Origin: SZUA-442 sp035461905
GTDB lineage: Bacteria; Actinomycetota; Acidimicrobiia; Spongiisociales; UBA5794
Direction: 5' to 3'
Assembly: GCA_035461905.1 (NCBI GenBank)
Contig: DATHUV010000047.1
Location: forward strand, 1-24,105
Length of the DNA stretch: 24,105 nucleotides
Positions 14,164 through 23,276 of this stretch are shown here, in pieces. The stretch's first letter is position 1. Every line of letters begins with the position of its first letter. Both the position numbers and the translations under genes were made by a program. Below the pieces are notes generated by a model. The model saw nothing but the letters and a program-made list of their open reading frames with translations. It ran no database searches and was not told the DNA's origin.

Positions 14164-14616
14164 TCACCGAGGGGGATCGCCCGCCTCCAGAATGGACTTG
14201 ATCCTGAGGAGGTCCTTCTCGTTCGCGCGCCGCATGGCCAGCGCCATCATCGGGGCCGCCACCTTCGAGAATCCCGACGGCGTCCCCCGGTTGCGCAACG
14301 TCATGGTGGTGCCGCCTGATGTGGTGTCCCGCCATTCGTACGTCGTCTCCATGGCAAACGGCCCCTCCGAGGTGCTCATCACCAGGCGCTCACCGGGGAT
14401 CCACTCCCGAACCTCGTATGTGTAGACCAGACGTCGACCGAGGAACCGCGCAGCGAAGGCGACCTTCGACCCGACCGCCAGCGGTTTCTGGGTCTTCCAC
14501 TCGACGTCGTCGATGTTGGCGTACCAAGAGGTGGTGTTTTCGAGCTCCGATGCGTACCCCGACACGGTCGATCGGTCGCGATCGATCTCGATCTGGGTTC
14601 GAACGTCTACGTCCAT
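14164..14616 (-). CDS. SRPBCC family protein (START/polyketide cyclase-like fold)
   Basis: A 150-residue protein beginning MDVDVRTQIEIDRDRSTVSGY, the usual first strand and helix of SRPBCC domains, followed by a beta-rich middle (KVAFAARFLGRRLVYTYEVREW) and a long C-terminal helix (MMALAMRRANEKDLLRIKSIL). The fold forms a deep hydrophobic ligand pocket; ligand and role cannot be told. The ATG at 14616 has GGAGGGAG about 7 bases upstream. It appears to be transcribed alone. Rv0910, the toxin partner of Rv0909-type proteins, has this same fold, but this gene is 7 kb from the Rv0909-like gene and shows no obvious closeness to Rv0910. Confidence 0.8.
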   Translation of the reverse strand: MDVDVRTQIEIDRDRSTVSGYASELENTTSWYANIDDVEWKTQKPLAVGSKVAFAARFLGRRLVYTYEVREWIPGERLVMSTSEGPFAMETTYEWRDTTSGGTTMTLRNRGTPSGFSKVAAPMMALAMRRANEKDLLRIKSILEAGDPPR

Positions 14617-14723
14617 CGCCCACTCCCTCCGGAGTCGATGCTGCGGACTCGATCCTGGGAATCGACGACCACGCCAGTCGCCTCTTGCGGATCCTTCACG
14701 ATCGTACCCGACACGTTCAGCAG

Positions 14724-14751
14724 CCGGAAGTGTGTGCAGTCACGCTTCCGG
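14724..14751 (-). terminator. Hairpin terminator of the PAC2/membrane-protein operon
   Basis: CCGGAAGTGTG (14724-14734) pairs with CACGCTTCCGG (14741-14751), 11 pairs with one G-T wobble and a 6-base loop, about 40 bases beyond the minus-strand stop at 14795. Confidence 0.6.
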
Positions 14752-14794
14752 GCTGAGCATCGGTCGCGTCACAGGCTCGGGATCCCTGACCTGA

Positions 14795-15184
14795 TCAGAT
14801 GAGGGCGACGGCCGCTCCGAAGATGCCGATGCTCGCGACCATGATCGAGAGCTGGATGATGCCTCTGACGGCGGGCGGTGTCCGCTTGGCCGTGAACTGG
14901 TGGATGAGGGCGAGGCCGCCAGCGACGACGATCAAGGTTCCCTTGAGCTCGAAGCGTGACCACGGAAGCCCGTACTCGGTGTACATCCACACACCGGAGA
15001 TGAGGGCGACGACGAATGCCGTCCACGACACGACGCTGAAGCGGCGAGCCATGACCCTCAGAAGCTCGCGGTCATCGGTGTGCCGCCTGACGGCAGCGAC
15101 GAGGAATCCGAGGACGATCAGGCCGCCCGTCCACACGCCAGCCGCGACCAAGTGGATCCAATTGACGATCTCGAACGTGGTCAA
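14795..15184 (-). CDS. Small CopD-like integral membrane protein
   Basis: A 129-residue protein with four hydrophobic segments. The first contains HLVAAGVWTGGLIVLGFL, with a histidine before the helix and a WTGG turn, a pattern found in CopD/DUF2269-like membrane proteins that are linked to copper import or heme-associated membranes. The later segments include VVSWTAFVVALISGVWMY. The start is TTG 15184, overlapping the PAC2 stop as TTGA; no ATG or GTG start gives the full first helix. Translation is probably coupled to PAC2. Function not established. Confidence 0.65.
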   Translation of the reverse strand: MTTFEIVNWIHLVAAGVWTGGLIVLGFLVAAVRRHTDDRELLRVMARRFSVVSWTAFVVALISGVWMYTEYGLPWSRFELKGTLIVVAGGLALIHQFTAKRTPPAVRGIIQLSIMVASIGIFGAAVALI

Positions 15185-16089
15185 GAAGCGTCGCCGCCCT
15201 CGAGGAACTTGACGATCTCGTCCACCAACGCGTCGGTGCGGTCGGGGTCGAGGCGCTGGAGCTGTGGCTCGTCGCTCGAGTCGACGCGCCCCAGGAGCGG
15301 GCCGAGGAACGGCTCGTCGTAGGACTCCATCTCCTCGAGGTACTCCTCGAGCTCCGAACCGGAGTTCTCGATTGCCTCGTCGACCTTCGCGGAGTACTCG
15401 GCGTCCACAGCGATGAGGTCGGACGTGTCGATGTGGAGGTTCGTGATGTCGGCGATCTTCTCCACAATGGCCAGGACGGCACGGGGGAAGGGGTTGCCTG
15501 CGAGGTACGGCGGGGTTGGCGCCCACATGCTGATCGAGCGGATACCCGCCTCCTTGCACGCTCCCTGGACCGCGCCGACGATGCCGGTCGGGCCCCGGTA
15601 GTTCGACGACTCGAGCCCGCTGTGGATGACGCTGACGAGATCGGTTCCGACGCCCGTGAGGACGACGGGGTCCCTGTGGCCGACGGCACCGACGTAGGCG
15701 CCGGCGAGGATGACCTCTTCCACCCCAACGGAGTCGAGCACCTCGACGAGGCTGCGGGAGAAGGTCTTCCAGAGGAAGTTCGGTTCCTGGCCCGTGACGA
15801 CGACGAGGTCACGTTCGTCCGCGGGTCGGTACACGGCGGTGATCGAAACGCCGGGCCATTGGATCGGGCGGCTCACACCGTCGTGGATGGCGATCGTCGG
15901 GCGCTGTTGCTGGAAGTCGTAGAAGGGGTCGGCTTCGAGCTCGGCGAAGATCTCGGTTCGCTTGTGGGCGTCGAGGATGAACTCGGCTGAGGTGGAGGCA
16001 ACATCGCACGCGTCGTTCCAACCGCCGAACGCAACGACGCCAACAGGGTTCCGCAGCTGCGGGTTGTGCAGGCGCCTGATCACGTCCAT
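15181..16089 (-). CDS. PAC2 family protein
   Basis: A 302-residue soluble protein matching the actinobacterial PAC2 family (related to the eukaryotic proteasome assembly chaperone 2). The N-terminus (RNPVGVVAFGGWNDACDVASTSAEFIL) and the central GVGTDLVSVIHSG and SMWAPTPPYLAGNP segments are the conserved blocks; the last is the usual PPYL signature. The acidic C-terminal region after residue 240 is likely helical. Its biochemical role in bacteria is uncertain; in actinobacteria it is often discussed with the proteasome, of which there are no genes here. The ATG at 16089 has no ribosome site but a TACCCT -10 box 7 bases upstream, so probably leaderless. It is coupled to the membrane protein gene. 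Confidence 0.85.
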   Translation of the reverse strand: MDVIRRLHNPQLRNPVGVVAFGGWNDACDVASTSAEFILDAHKRTEIFAELEADPFYDFQQQRPTIAIHDGVSRPIQWPGVSITAVYRPADERDLVVVTGQEPNFLWKTFSRSLVEVLDSVGVEEVILAGAYVGAVGHRDPVVLTGVGTDLVSVIHSGLESSNYRGPTGIVGAVQGACKEAGIRSISMWAPTPPYLAGNPFPRAVLAIVEKIADITNLHIDTSDLIAVDAEYSAKVDEAIENSGSELEEYLEEMESYDEPFLGPLLGRVDSSDEPQLQRLDPDRTDALVDEIVKFLEGGDAS

Positions 16090-16096
16090 GACCGCG

Positions 16097-16102
16097 AGGG
16101 TA
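16097..16102 (-). promoter_or_regulatory. -10 box of the PAC2 operon
   Basis: TACCCT on the minus strand lies 7 bases before the ATG at 16089, consistent with a leaderless or nearly leaderless transcript. Confidence 0.45.
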
Positions 16103-16174
16103 CCCACGCTCGCGCGTAGATGACCGGTGTGTTTGGTGATTTCGCGACTCGCCCGATCAATTCCGGTCGGGGTC

Positions 16175-18190
<2,016 letters not shown>

Positions 18191-18197
18191 GTCCCGA

Positions 18198-18203
18198 ACC
18201 GTA
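18198..18203 (-). promoter_or_regulatory. -10 box of the YyaL gene
   Basis: TACGGT on the minus strand lies 7 bases before the ATG at 18190. Confidence 0.4.
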
Positions 18204-18294
18204 CCCGTCACGTCTCGGGTCCGAGACGGCTGGGCGCCGTATCGTCCCCGACGGTTCCGGATCGGACTCGGCTCGTTTCGCGTCTTCGGTCAGA

Positions 18295-18339
18295 ATCCCC
18301 CTGCATCGTCGCTGCGCTCCTCTGCCGTCCCCCTTGAAA
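18295..18339 (-). repeat. 45-base dispersed repeat, module 1, copy B (inverted)
   Basis: Exact reverse complement of 12430-12474. It runs into the hairpin at 18327-18348. Confidence 0.9.
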
Positions 18340-18348
18340 AAGGGGGAC
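18327..18348. repeat. GAAA-loop hairpin
   Basis: GTCCCCCTT-GAAA-AAGGGGGAC: a perfect 9-bp stem closed by a GNRA-type loop, the edge of the dispersed repeat. It would be terminator-like but lies between divergent genes. Confidence 0.7.
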
Positions 18349-18380
18349 GAGGGTGACTTGGGATCGTCCTCTCTCAGGCA

Positions 18381-18406
18381 ACGGACGAACGTAGTGAGCC
18401 AGGGGG
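18381..18406 (-). repeat. 26-base dispersed repeat, module 2, copy B (inverted)
   Basis: The reverse complement matches 12534-12559 at 23 of 26 positions. Confidence 0.75.
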
Positions 18407-18496
18407 GTCCGCGATTTGCAGCACTCACGTGGGAACAGAGCAAGTCGTGGGTCGTCGTGCGGATCCAGGGACCAGAATGGGGAGCAAGGAGGACAC

Positions 18497-18865
18497 ATGG
18501 ACCGCACCGCTGCACAAGGCTGGCTCGACCGGTATATCGAGGCATGGCGTACGAACGAACGGGGTGACGTGGAGGCACTCTTCACCGAGGATGTCGAGTA
18601 TCGCTACCACCCGTTCGATGATCCGATCGAAGGGGGCAGGGAAGGCGTCATCAGCTCATGGCTCGAGCAGCCGGACGTTCCTGGCACCTGGGAAGCCGAG
18701 TACCGCGTGTTCGCCGTGGACGGGAACCGCGCCGTGGCGACCGGTATCAGCAAGTACCTCGCGACGCCGACCGAACCCGAGCGGACCTATCACAACTGCT
18801 TCCTCATGGTCCTCGACGACGCCGGTCAGTGCGCCGAGTTCACGGAGTTCTACGTCAGCGAGTGA
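18497..18865 (+). CDS. SnoaL-like / nuclear transport factor 2 fold protein
   Basis: A 122-residue protein of the NTF2-like superfamily. The first helix (AAQGWLDRYIEAWRTNERGDVEALF) followed by TEDVEYRYHPFDDPIEGGREGVISSWL is the usual SnoaL-like pattern, and the C-terminal sheet (RTYHNCFLMVLDDAGQCAEFTEFYVSE) closes the cone-shaped pocket. Members act as small hydrolases, isomerases or ligand binders; nothing here fixes which. The ATG at 18497 has AAGGAGG 5 bases upstream, which decides the start against an in-frame ATG at 18416. The META lipoprotein gene follows after 124 bases on the same strand. Confidence 0.8.
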   Translation: MDRTAAQGWLDRYIEAWRTNERGDVEALFTEDVEYRYHPFDDPIEGGREGVISSWLEQPDVPGTWEAEYRVFAVDGNRAVATGISKYLATPTEPERTYHNCFLMVLDDAGQCAEFTEFYVSE

Positions 18866-18934
18866 CGATCACGGGACCGTCACCCTGCCAACGTAACAGC
18901 CAGCCAGGCTGCGGGCTCCACGTCCGTGAACCTT

Positions 18935-18947
18935 CGAAGAATCTTCG
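18935..18947. promoter_or_regulatory. Interrupted palindrome upstream of the META lipoprotein
   Basis: CGAAGA-A-TCTTCG lies 43 bases before the lipoprotein ATG. With 6-bp arms and a 1-base centre it suits a protein operator better than an RNA hairpin. The binding factor is unknown. Confidence 0.3.
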
Positions 18948-18989
18948 TGGATCGGGAACCGGATCGGAATCACCGAGCGTCGGAACCGC

Positions 18990-20459
18990 ATGAACTGGAG
19001 AACACCCATCCTCGCCATCGCCCTGTTGACCTTCGCCGCTGCATGTGGAGACCCCGGCGGTGCGCCGGTAGGTGGAGACGATTCCACCACCACGCTCCCC
19101 GCGACGACCACGATGCCCGAACGGATCCCGAACGGGGATTGGATCCTCGCCTCCGGTGTCCCGATCGTCGACGGATATCCAATCACCTTCAGCGTCGACG
19201 GCGACGCGTTCAGTGGCGCCGCTGCCTGCAATCGCTACGGCGGAACGATCACGCTCTCCGGCGACGCCCTCGTCCTGTCGGACATCTTCCAGACGGAGAT
19301 GGCGTGCACGGACGCCGGTGTGATGGAGTCGGAGTCCGCGTTCCTCGCAGCTCTCGGTGCAGTGACGTCCTGGTCGATCGTCGACGGACAGCTCCGCCTG
19401 GACGGTCCCGGCGAGCCGCTGGTCTTCGATCCTTCAACCGAGGAGCCCTCGGAGGCATTCGAGGGCACGACCTGGATCCTTGTCTCCGGCTCACCGATCG
19501 TCGACGGCTATCCGATCACCTTCAGCGTCGACGGCGACACGTTCGGAGGCACCTCGGCGTGCAATGTCTACGGCGGGGCGATCACACGATCTGACGACTC
19601 CATCGTGCTGTCGGAGATCTTCCAGACGAAGATGGCCTGCATGGACACCGGGGTGATGGAGGCGGAGTCGGCCTACCTGACAGCGCTGGCCGCGGCCACG
19701 CACTGGTCGATCGTCGACGGGCAACTCCAGCTCGAGACCACGGGCGAACCGCTCGTCTTCGGTCCTTCGTCCGAGGTGCCGGCGGACGCCCTCGACGGCA
19801 CGGCCTGGATCCTCGTCTCCGGTTCCCCGATCGTCGACGGCTACCCGATCACGTTCAGCGTCGAAGGCGAAGGTTTCGGTGGCACCGCGGCGTGCAACGT
19901 ATACGGCGGCACGATCGTCCGATCCGACGACTCCATCGCCCTGACGGAGATCTTCCAGACGTTGATGGCGTGCATGGACAACGGTGTCATGGAGGCGGAG
20001 TCGGCCTTCATCGCGGCCCTAGGAACGGTCACGGACTGGTCGATCGTCGACGGACAACTGCACCTGAAAGGGTCCGGCGAGCCGCTCGTCTTCGACGCTG
20101 TACCCGAGGTACCGACCGAAGCCCTCGTCGACACGACCTGGATCCTCGACACCGTCATCCAAGGAGATGCGGCATCGACGCCGCTCGGCGACGAGGTGAC
20201 ACTCGTCCTCGCAGCCGACGGCACCGTCACAGGATCGACTGGATGTCGCACGTTCTCCGGAACGTGGGTTGAGCGCAACGCCCAGGTCGTCTTCACCGAG
20301 CTCACCATGGAGGGCGACTGCTCCGCCGATCTCGCCGGTCAGGACAGCCTCGTCGTGAACGTCCTCGGCGACGGCTTCACGGCCGAGATCGACGGGCCCA
20401 CGCTCACCATCACCTCGATGGGCAACGAGGGCCTCATCTACATCGCCGAATCCTCCTGA
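18990..20459 (+). CDS. Secreted lipoprotein with four tandem META domains
   Basis: A 489-residue predicted lipoprotein. The signal MNWRTPILAIALLTFAAAC ends in a plausible lipobox with Cys19, followed by a Thr-rich linker. Four META-type repeats (HslJ-like) start at Trp51, Trp162, Trp273 and Trp384, exactly 111 residues apart. The first three are close copies (WIL-x-SG-x-PIVDGYPITFSV ... ACN-x-YGG ... IFQT-x-MAC ... WSIVDGQL), each with two conserved cysteines, in ACN and MAC. The fourth keeps the fold pattern (VTGSTGCRTFSGTW ... EGDCSADL) but has diverged. META/HslJ proteins are envelope-stress or heat-induced in other bacteria; the role here is unknown. The start is ATG 18990, chosen for the signal peptide; the ribosome site is weak. 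Confidence 0.85.
   Translation: MNWRTPILAIALLTFAAACGDPGGAPVGGDDSTTTLPATTTMPERIPNGDWILASGVPIVDGYPITFSVDGDAFSGAAACNRYGGTITLSGDALVLSDIFQTEMACTDAGVMESESAFLAALGAVTSWSIVDGQLRLDGPGEPLVFDPSTEEPSEAFEGTTWILVSGSPIVDGYPITFSVDGDTFGGTSACNVYGGAITRSDDSIVLSEIFQTKMACMDTGVMEAESAYLTALAAATHWSIVDGQLQLETTGEPLVFGPSSEVPADALDGTAWILVSGSPIVDGYPITFSVEGEGFGGTAACNVYGGTIVRSDDSIALTEIFQTLMACMDNGVMEAESAFIAALGTVTDWSIVDGQLHLKGSGEPLVFDAVPEVPTEALVDTTWILDTVIQGDAASTPLGDEVTLVLAADGTVTGSTGCRTFSGTWVERNAQVVFTELTMEGDCSADLAGQDSLVVNVLGDGFTAEIDGPTLTITSMGNEGLIYIAESS
19140..20456 (+). repeat. Four META repeat units, 333-base period
   Basis: The WIL codons (TGGATCCT) recur at 19140, 19473, 19806 and 20139, exactly 333 bases apart. The first three units are strongly alike at DNA level (for example CCGATCGTCGACGG in each); the fourth is divergent. 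Confidence 0.9.
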
Positions 20460-20474
20460 GCAGCTCCCTTCCCT

Positions 20475-20526
20475 GTTCTTGCGTAACTGGGTTCCACCCA
20501 TTGGTGGAACCCAGTTACGCAAGAAC
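20475..20526. repeat. 52-bp palindrome, copy 2
   Basis: The left arm (20475-20500) is identical to 95-120 of the first copy; the right arm differs only by T for G at 20502, giving one mismatch next to the centre. It lies 15 bases after the META lipoprotein stop and just before the promoter of the VOC gene, the same setting (between co-directional genes) as copy 1. Confidence 0.95.
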
Positions 20527-20542
20527 GGTGTGGTGCGGGGCG

Positions 20543-20548
20543 TAGTCT
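20543..20548 (+). promoter_or_regulatory. -10 box of the VOC-protein gene
   Basis: TAGTCT lies 18 bases before the ATG at 20567; GGGAGG in between is the ribosome site. The -35 region would fall in the right arm of the palindrome. Confidence 0.4.
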
Positions 20549-20566
20549 CAGCGTGGGAGGTGCAAG

Positions 20567-21046
20567 ATGAAGATCGCCAGACTGAACCACGCCGTCCTGT
20601 TCGTGAGCGACCTGGAGCAATCCCTGTCGTTCTACACGGGGGTGTTCGGCTTCGAGGTCATCGCACGCGAGCCGCGAGCCAACGCCGCGTTTCTGCGTGC
20701 GCCGGACTCCGACAACCACCACGACCTCGGCCTCTTCGGGCTCGGATCGAGGGCTGAGGCGAAGCCGCGCAATTCGACGGGCCTCTATCACCTCGCTTGG
20801 CAGGTTCCGACCATCGAGGACCTCGTTGCTGCCCGTGAGACGCTCCTTGCAGCTGGCGCCCTCGGTGGAGAATCGTCACATGGCGCCACAAAGAGCCTGT
20901 ACGGAGCCGATCCCGACGGCAACGAGTTCGAGGTCATGTGGATGCTCCCTCGCGACGCCTGGGGCGAACACGAGCACAGCGCTGTGATCGAACGCCTCGA
21001 CCTGCCCGCCGAACTCGCCCGCTGGGGAGGGGTCGCCACTGCGTAG
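20567..21046 (+). CDS. VOC family (glyoxalase/extradiol dioxygenase-like) protein
   Basis: A 159-residue protein of two beta-alpha-beta-beta-beta units. Metal ligands expected for the family are present: His8 in LNHAVLFV, His75 in GLYHLAW and Glu122 in DPDGNEFEVMW. SFYTGVFGFEVIARE (21-35) is the typical first helix-strand. The arrangement is closest to CatE-like dioxygenase or glyoxalase members; the substrate cannot be told. The ATG at 20567 has GGGAGGTG just upstream. It is transcribed alone and converges with the SpoIIAA-like gene. Its promoter abuts the second palindrome. Confidence 0.88.
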   Translation: MKIARLNHAVLFVSDLEQSLSFYTGVFGFEVIAREPRANAAFLRAPDSDNHHDLGLFGLGSRAEAKPRNSTGLYHLAWQVPTIEDLVAARETLLAAGALGGESSHGATKSLYGADPDGNEFEVMWMLPRDAWGEHEHSAVIERLDLPAELARWGGVATA

Positions 21047-21092
21047 GAGGGGTAGGGGGCTGGCCACGACGCTGCCGTGTCGGGGTGCGGCG

Positions 21093-21455
21093 CTACTCGG
21101 TCAGCCAGGCGGTTGCGTCGTCGACCGAGGCCAGGGTGAAGAGCTTGACGTCGCCGGGGACCATCCAGCCGAAGAACTTGATCCCGTCCGCAATTGCGCC
21201 ATGGTCGGTGACCACAGCGATGCGGTCCCACTTCGACCAATGTGCCATCCCCGCCTTCGCGTCCTCCCACATCGCTCCTCCGCTGAACCCGTCGAAATCG
21301 GGGCCCAGCACGTACAGGAGCCTGATCGTGTCGTGCTTCGTGAGCGCCGAGTCGATCGCAGGTTCCACTACAGACTGGTAGTCACCAGCGTCGACGAGGC
21401 CAACAGCTTCGAAACCGACGATGTTCGCGGGTAGGTCGTCGAGTACACGGATCAT
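21093..21455 (-). CDS. SpoIIAA-like (STAS-fold) protein
   Basis: A 120-residue protein matching the SpoIIAA-like family: an early GFEAVGLVDAGDY segment, a central LLYVLGPDFDGFSGGAMWEDAKAG and KWDRIAVVTDHG, and a C-terminal VKLFTLASVDDATAWL helix. These proteins have a STAS-like fold and may bind lipids or nucleotides; unlike true SpoIIAA they are not tied to a sigma-factor cascade, and no anti-sigma gene is nearby. The start is ATG 21455 on the minus strand, with GGAGGG 5 bases before it; a longer in-frame start at 21581 has no support. Confidence 0.85.
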   Translation of the reverse strand: MIRVLDDLPANIVGFEAVGLVDAGDYQSVVEPAIDSALTKHDTIRLLYVLGPDFDGFSGGAMWEDAKAGMAHWSKWDRIAVVTDHGAIADGIKFFGWMVPGDVKLFTLASVDDATAWLTE

Positions 21456-21619
21456 GCAGCCCTCCAGCACATGCAGCCTCCGACATGGTCCTCCGACTCT
21501 ACCGATGCGAATCGACGACTGGCTCGCAGCGGCATGCGTGGGAGTGGACTGCCAAACCCGTCGCTTCCAGGGTTGTGCCAAACTAGGAGGAGGAACGAGA
21601 CCCGAAAGAGGAGAGCCGT

Positions 21620-21817
21620 ATGGGAATCATGGACAGCATCAAGAACCTGTTCGGCAAGGGTGCGGACACCGCGGCCGAGCACAAGGACAAGGTCAAGGAC
21701 GGCATCGACAAGGCCGGCGACTTCGCCAAGGACAAGGTCGGCGATGAGCACGCGGACAAGGTCGACAAAGGCGTCGAAGCCGCAAAGGACGCCGTAGACA
21801 AGCTCGACCAGGACTGA
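21620..21817 (+). CDS. MT0933/Rv0909-like small protein (putative antitoxin, orphan)
   Basis: A 65-residue, lysine- and aspartate-rich protein beginning MGIMDSIKNLFGKGAD, the start typical of the MT0933-like antitoxin family (Rv0909 in Mycobacterium). The rest consists of repeated amphipathic KDKVKDG / AKDKVGDEHADKVDKG segments, likely helical and partly disordered, also reminiscent of LEA/CsbD-like stress proteins. In M. tuberculosis the partner Rv0910 is encoded next to it; here the neighbours are a SpoIIAA-like gene and the ArsR operon, so no toxin is adjacent. The ATG at 21620 has AGAGGAG 6 bases upstream. An antitoxin role is therefore doubtful here. Confidence 0.7.
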   Translation: MGIMDSIKNLFGKGADTAAEHKDKVKDGIDKAGDFAKDKVGDEHADKVDKGVEAAKDAVDKLDQD

Positions 21818-21828
21818 TAAGTCCCCAT

Positions 21829-21858
21829 TTGACTCAATAAACGTTGAGATAGTAGAAT
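21829..21858 (+). promoter_or_regulatory. Promoter with overlapping ArsR-type operator
   Basis: -35 TTGACT (21829-21834), an 18-base spacer and -10 TAGAAT (21853-21858), exactly 6 bases before the GTG at 21865. In the spacer, CTCAA-N6-TTGAG (21833-21848) is an inverted repeat like known ArsR/SmtB operators (TCAA-N6-TTGA). This supports self-repression by the ArsR protein. Confidence 0.7.
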
Positions 21859-21864
21859 GGCGGT

Positions 21865-22563
21865 GTGAACCGTCAGGAACGCGTCGCCATTCATGCAGCC
21901 CTCGGCGACGAGCATCGCCTCCAGATCGCCGAGGCCCTCGCCATTACCGATCTGACCGTTGGTGAGATTCGCGTGCTCACCAACATGCCGAGCAACCTCC
22001 TCGCACACCACCTCGACGTGCTCGAGGAAGCCGGCGTGATCGAACGGAGGACGTCCGAGGGGGACCGTCGACGCCGCTATGTCGTGCTCACGCCTGTCGC
22101 CGGGCCATTCGTCGAGGCGGCGATGCCTGTGGCCATCGGCACACCGCTGTTCGTGTGCACAGCGAACTCCGCTCGCTCGCAGTTCGCCGCCGCGCTGTGG
22201 AACCACCGCACCGGATCCGCATCCCTGAGCGCAGGCACGGAGCCTTCCGATACTGTCAACGCCAGTGCCGTCCGGATCGCATCGGACTTCGGCCTCGATC
22301 TGAGTGGGGCGGTCCCGCACGGATACCGAGACGTCGCGACGGCACCGGCCGTCATCATCTCCGTATGCGACCGCGCCGGCGAGTCGCCGATCCCGTTCGA
22401 GGCACCCCATCTCCACTGGTCCGTGCCGGATCCGGTGGCGAGCGGAACGGATGACTCGTTCCGATCGGCCTTCCGCGACATCGAGCACCGCATCGACCGG
22501 CTCCTCGAGCTTGCCGTTTCCCGAGACACCGAGACCCATGACAACCGATCGCCAACGCGATAG
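21865..22563 (+). CDS. ArsR-family regulator fused to an arsenate reductase/LMW phosphatase domain
   Basis: A 232-residue fusion. Residues 1-88 are an ArsR winged helix (ALGDEHRLQIAEALAI ... NLLAHHLDVLEEAGVIERR ... wing RRYVVLTP). Residues 92-220 are an LMW-PTP/ArsC fold with P-loop VCTANSARS (Cys98), a second cysteine (SVCDRAGE, Cys168) and general acid Asp189 in SVPDPV. Such fusions are known in actinobacteria in arsenic operons. The only cysteines are Cys98 and Cys168: the DNA-binding domain lacks the ELCVC-type arsenite site of classical ArsR. The start is GTG 21865, leaderless, with the promoter and operator directly upstream. A second arsC follows after 15 bases. No arsenite pump (Acr3/ArsB) is in the window. 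Confidence 0.88.
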   Translation: MNRQERVAIHAALGDEHRLQIAEALAITDLTVGEIRVLTNMPSNLLAHHLDVLEEAGVIERRTSEGDRRRRYVVLTPVAGPFVEAAMPVAIGTPLFVCTANSARSQFAAALWNHRTGSASLSAGTEPSDTVNASAVRIASDFGLDLSGAVPHGYRDVATAPAVIISVCDRAGESPIPFEAPHLHWSVPDPVASGTDDSFRSAFRDIEHRIDRLLELAVSRDTETHDNRSPTR

Positions 22564-22578
22564 ACGGAAGGACCCACC

Positions 22579-23229
22579 ATGACAAGCACGGGCACCAGCC
22601 TGACCACCGAACAGCAGCTCCAGATCAAGCAGGCATCAGCTCGCCTCGCATCAGACTTCGAGGGGCGCCTCAACACGGAGACGATCGAACGCTTCATGTC
22701 AGAGTCGATCGAGATGCTCGAACCGAGGGCCACGACGACGATGTGGATACCGCTCCTCGCCGAGCGGTTCACGCGTCAGCGGCTCCGGGCACTGCTCCGT
22801 CTCGAGAGCAACTCAACGGACCTCGCCCCGAGTGTCCTGTTCCTCTGCGTCCACAACGCGGGACGGTCCCAAATGGCTGCCGGCTGGATGCGACACCTTG
22901 CGGGGGACGGGGTCGACGTCTACTCCGGCGGATCGGAGCCCGCAGCATCCGTCAACCAGGCGGCCGTGGCCGCCATGGCAGAGGTCGGCGTTGACATCAG
23001 TGAGGAACTTCCTCAGCCGTGGTCGGATGAGATCGTCCGTGCAGCCGATGTCGTCGTCACGATGGGATGCGGCGACGCGTGCCCCGTCTTCCCTGGGAAG
23101 CGGTACGTCGACTGGGAGCTGGCCGACCCTGCGGGGAAGGGCGTCGAGGATGTGCGCCCGATCCGTGACGACATCGAACAGCGGGTCCGCGGCCTCATGG
23201 CCGAGATCGGTGTGACACCGGTCGTGTGA
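22579..23229 (+). CDS. arsC: Arsenate reductase ArsC with N-terminal helical domain
   Basis: A 216-residue LMW-PTP-type arsenate reductase. Residues 10-75 form an N-terminal three-helix region (LASDFEGRLNTETIERFM ... LAERFTRQRLRALLR), a dimerisation-type module found on actinobacterial ArsC. The catalytic domain has FLCVHNAGRS with Cys90, a second pair in TMGCGDACP (Cys164, Cys168) and the general acid in LADPAGK (Asp183). It should reduce arsenate to arsenite using mycothiol or thioredoxin; which cannot be told. GGAAGG before the ATG supports 22579, and the 15-base spacing puts it in one operon with the ArsR fusion. A missing efflux gene may lie elsewhere. Confidence 0.9.
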   Translation: MTSTGTSLTTEQQLQIKQASARLASDFEGRLNTETIERFMSESIEMLEPRATTTMWIPLLAERFTRQRLRALLRLESNSTDLAPSVLFLCVHNAGRSQMAAGWMRHLAGDGVDVYSGGSEPAASVNQAAVAAMAEVGVDISEELPQPWSDEIVRAADVVVTMGCGDACPVFPGKRYVDWELADPAGKGVEDVRPIRDDIEQRVRGLMAEIGVTPVV

Positions 23230-23276
23230 CCCGGCACTGCGTCGCAGAGACAACGAATCAGGGCGGGAATCAAGGC

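Larger units (their letters stand above)
18191..18496. other. 306-base divergent intergenic region rich in repeats
   Basis: It holds the -10 box of the YyaL gene at its left end (18198-18203), two dispersed repeat modules (18295-18339 and 18381-18406), a GAAA-loop hairpin (18327-18348), and upstream sequence of the SnoaL-like gene with CAGAAT near 18471-18476 as a weak -10. No protein-coding frame of its own was seen. Confidence 0.6.
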
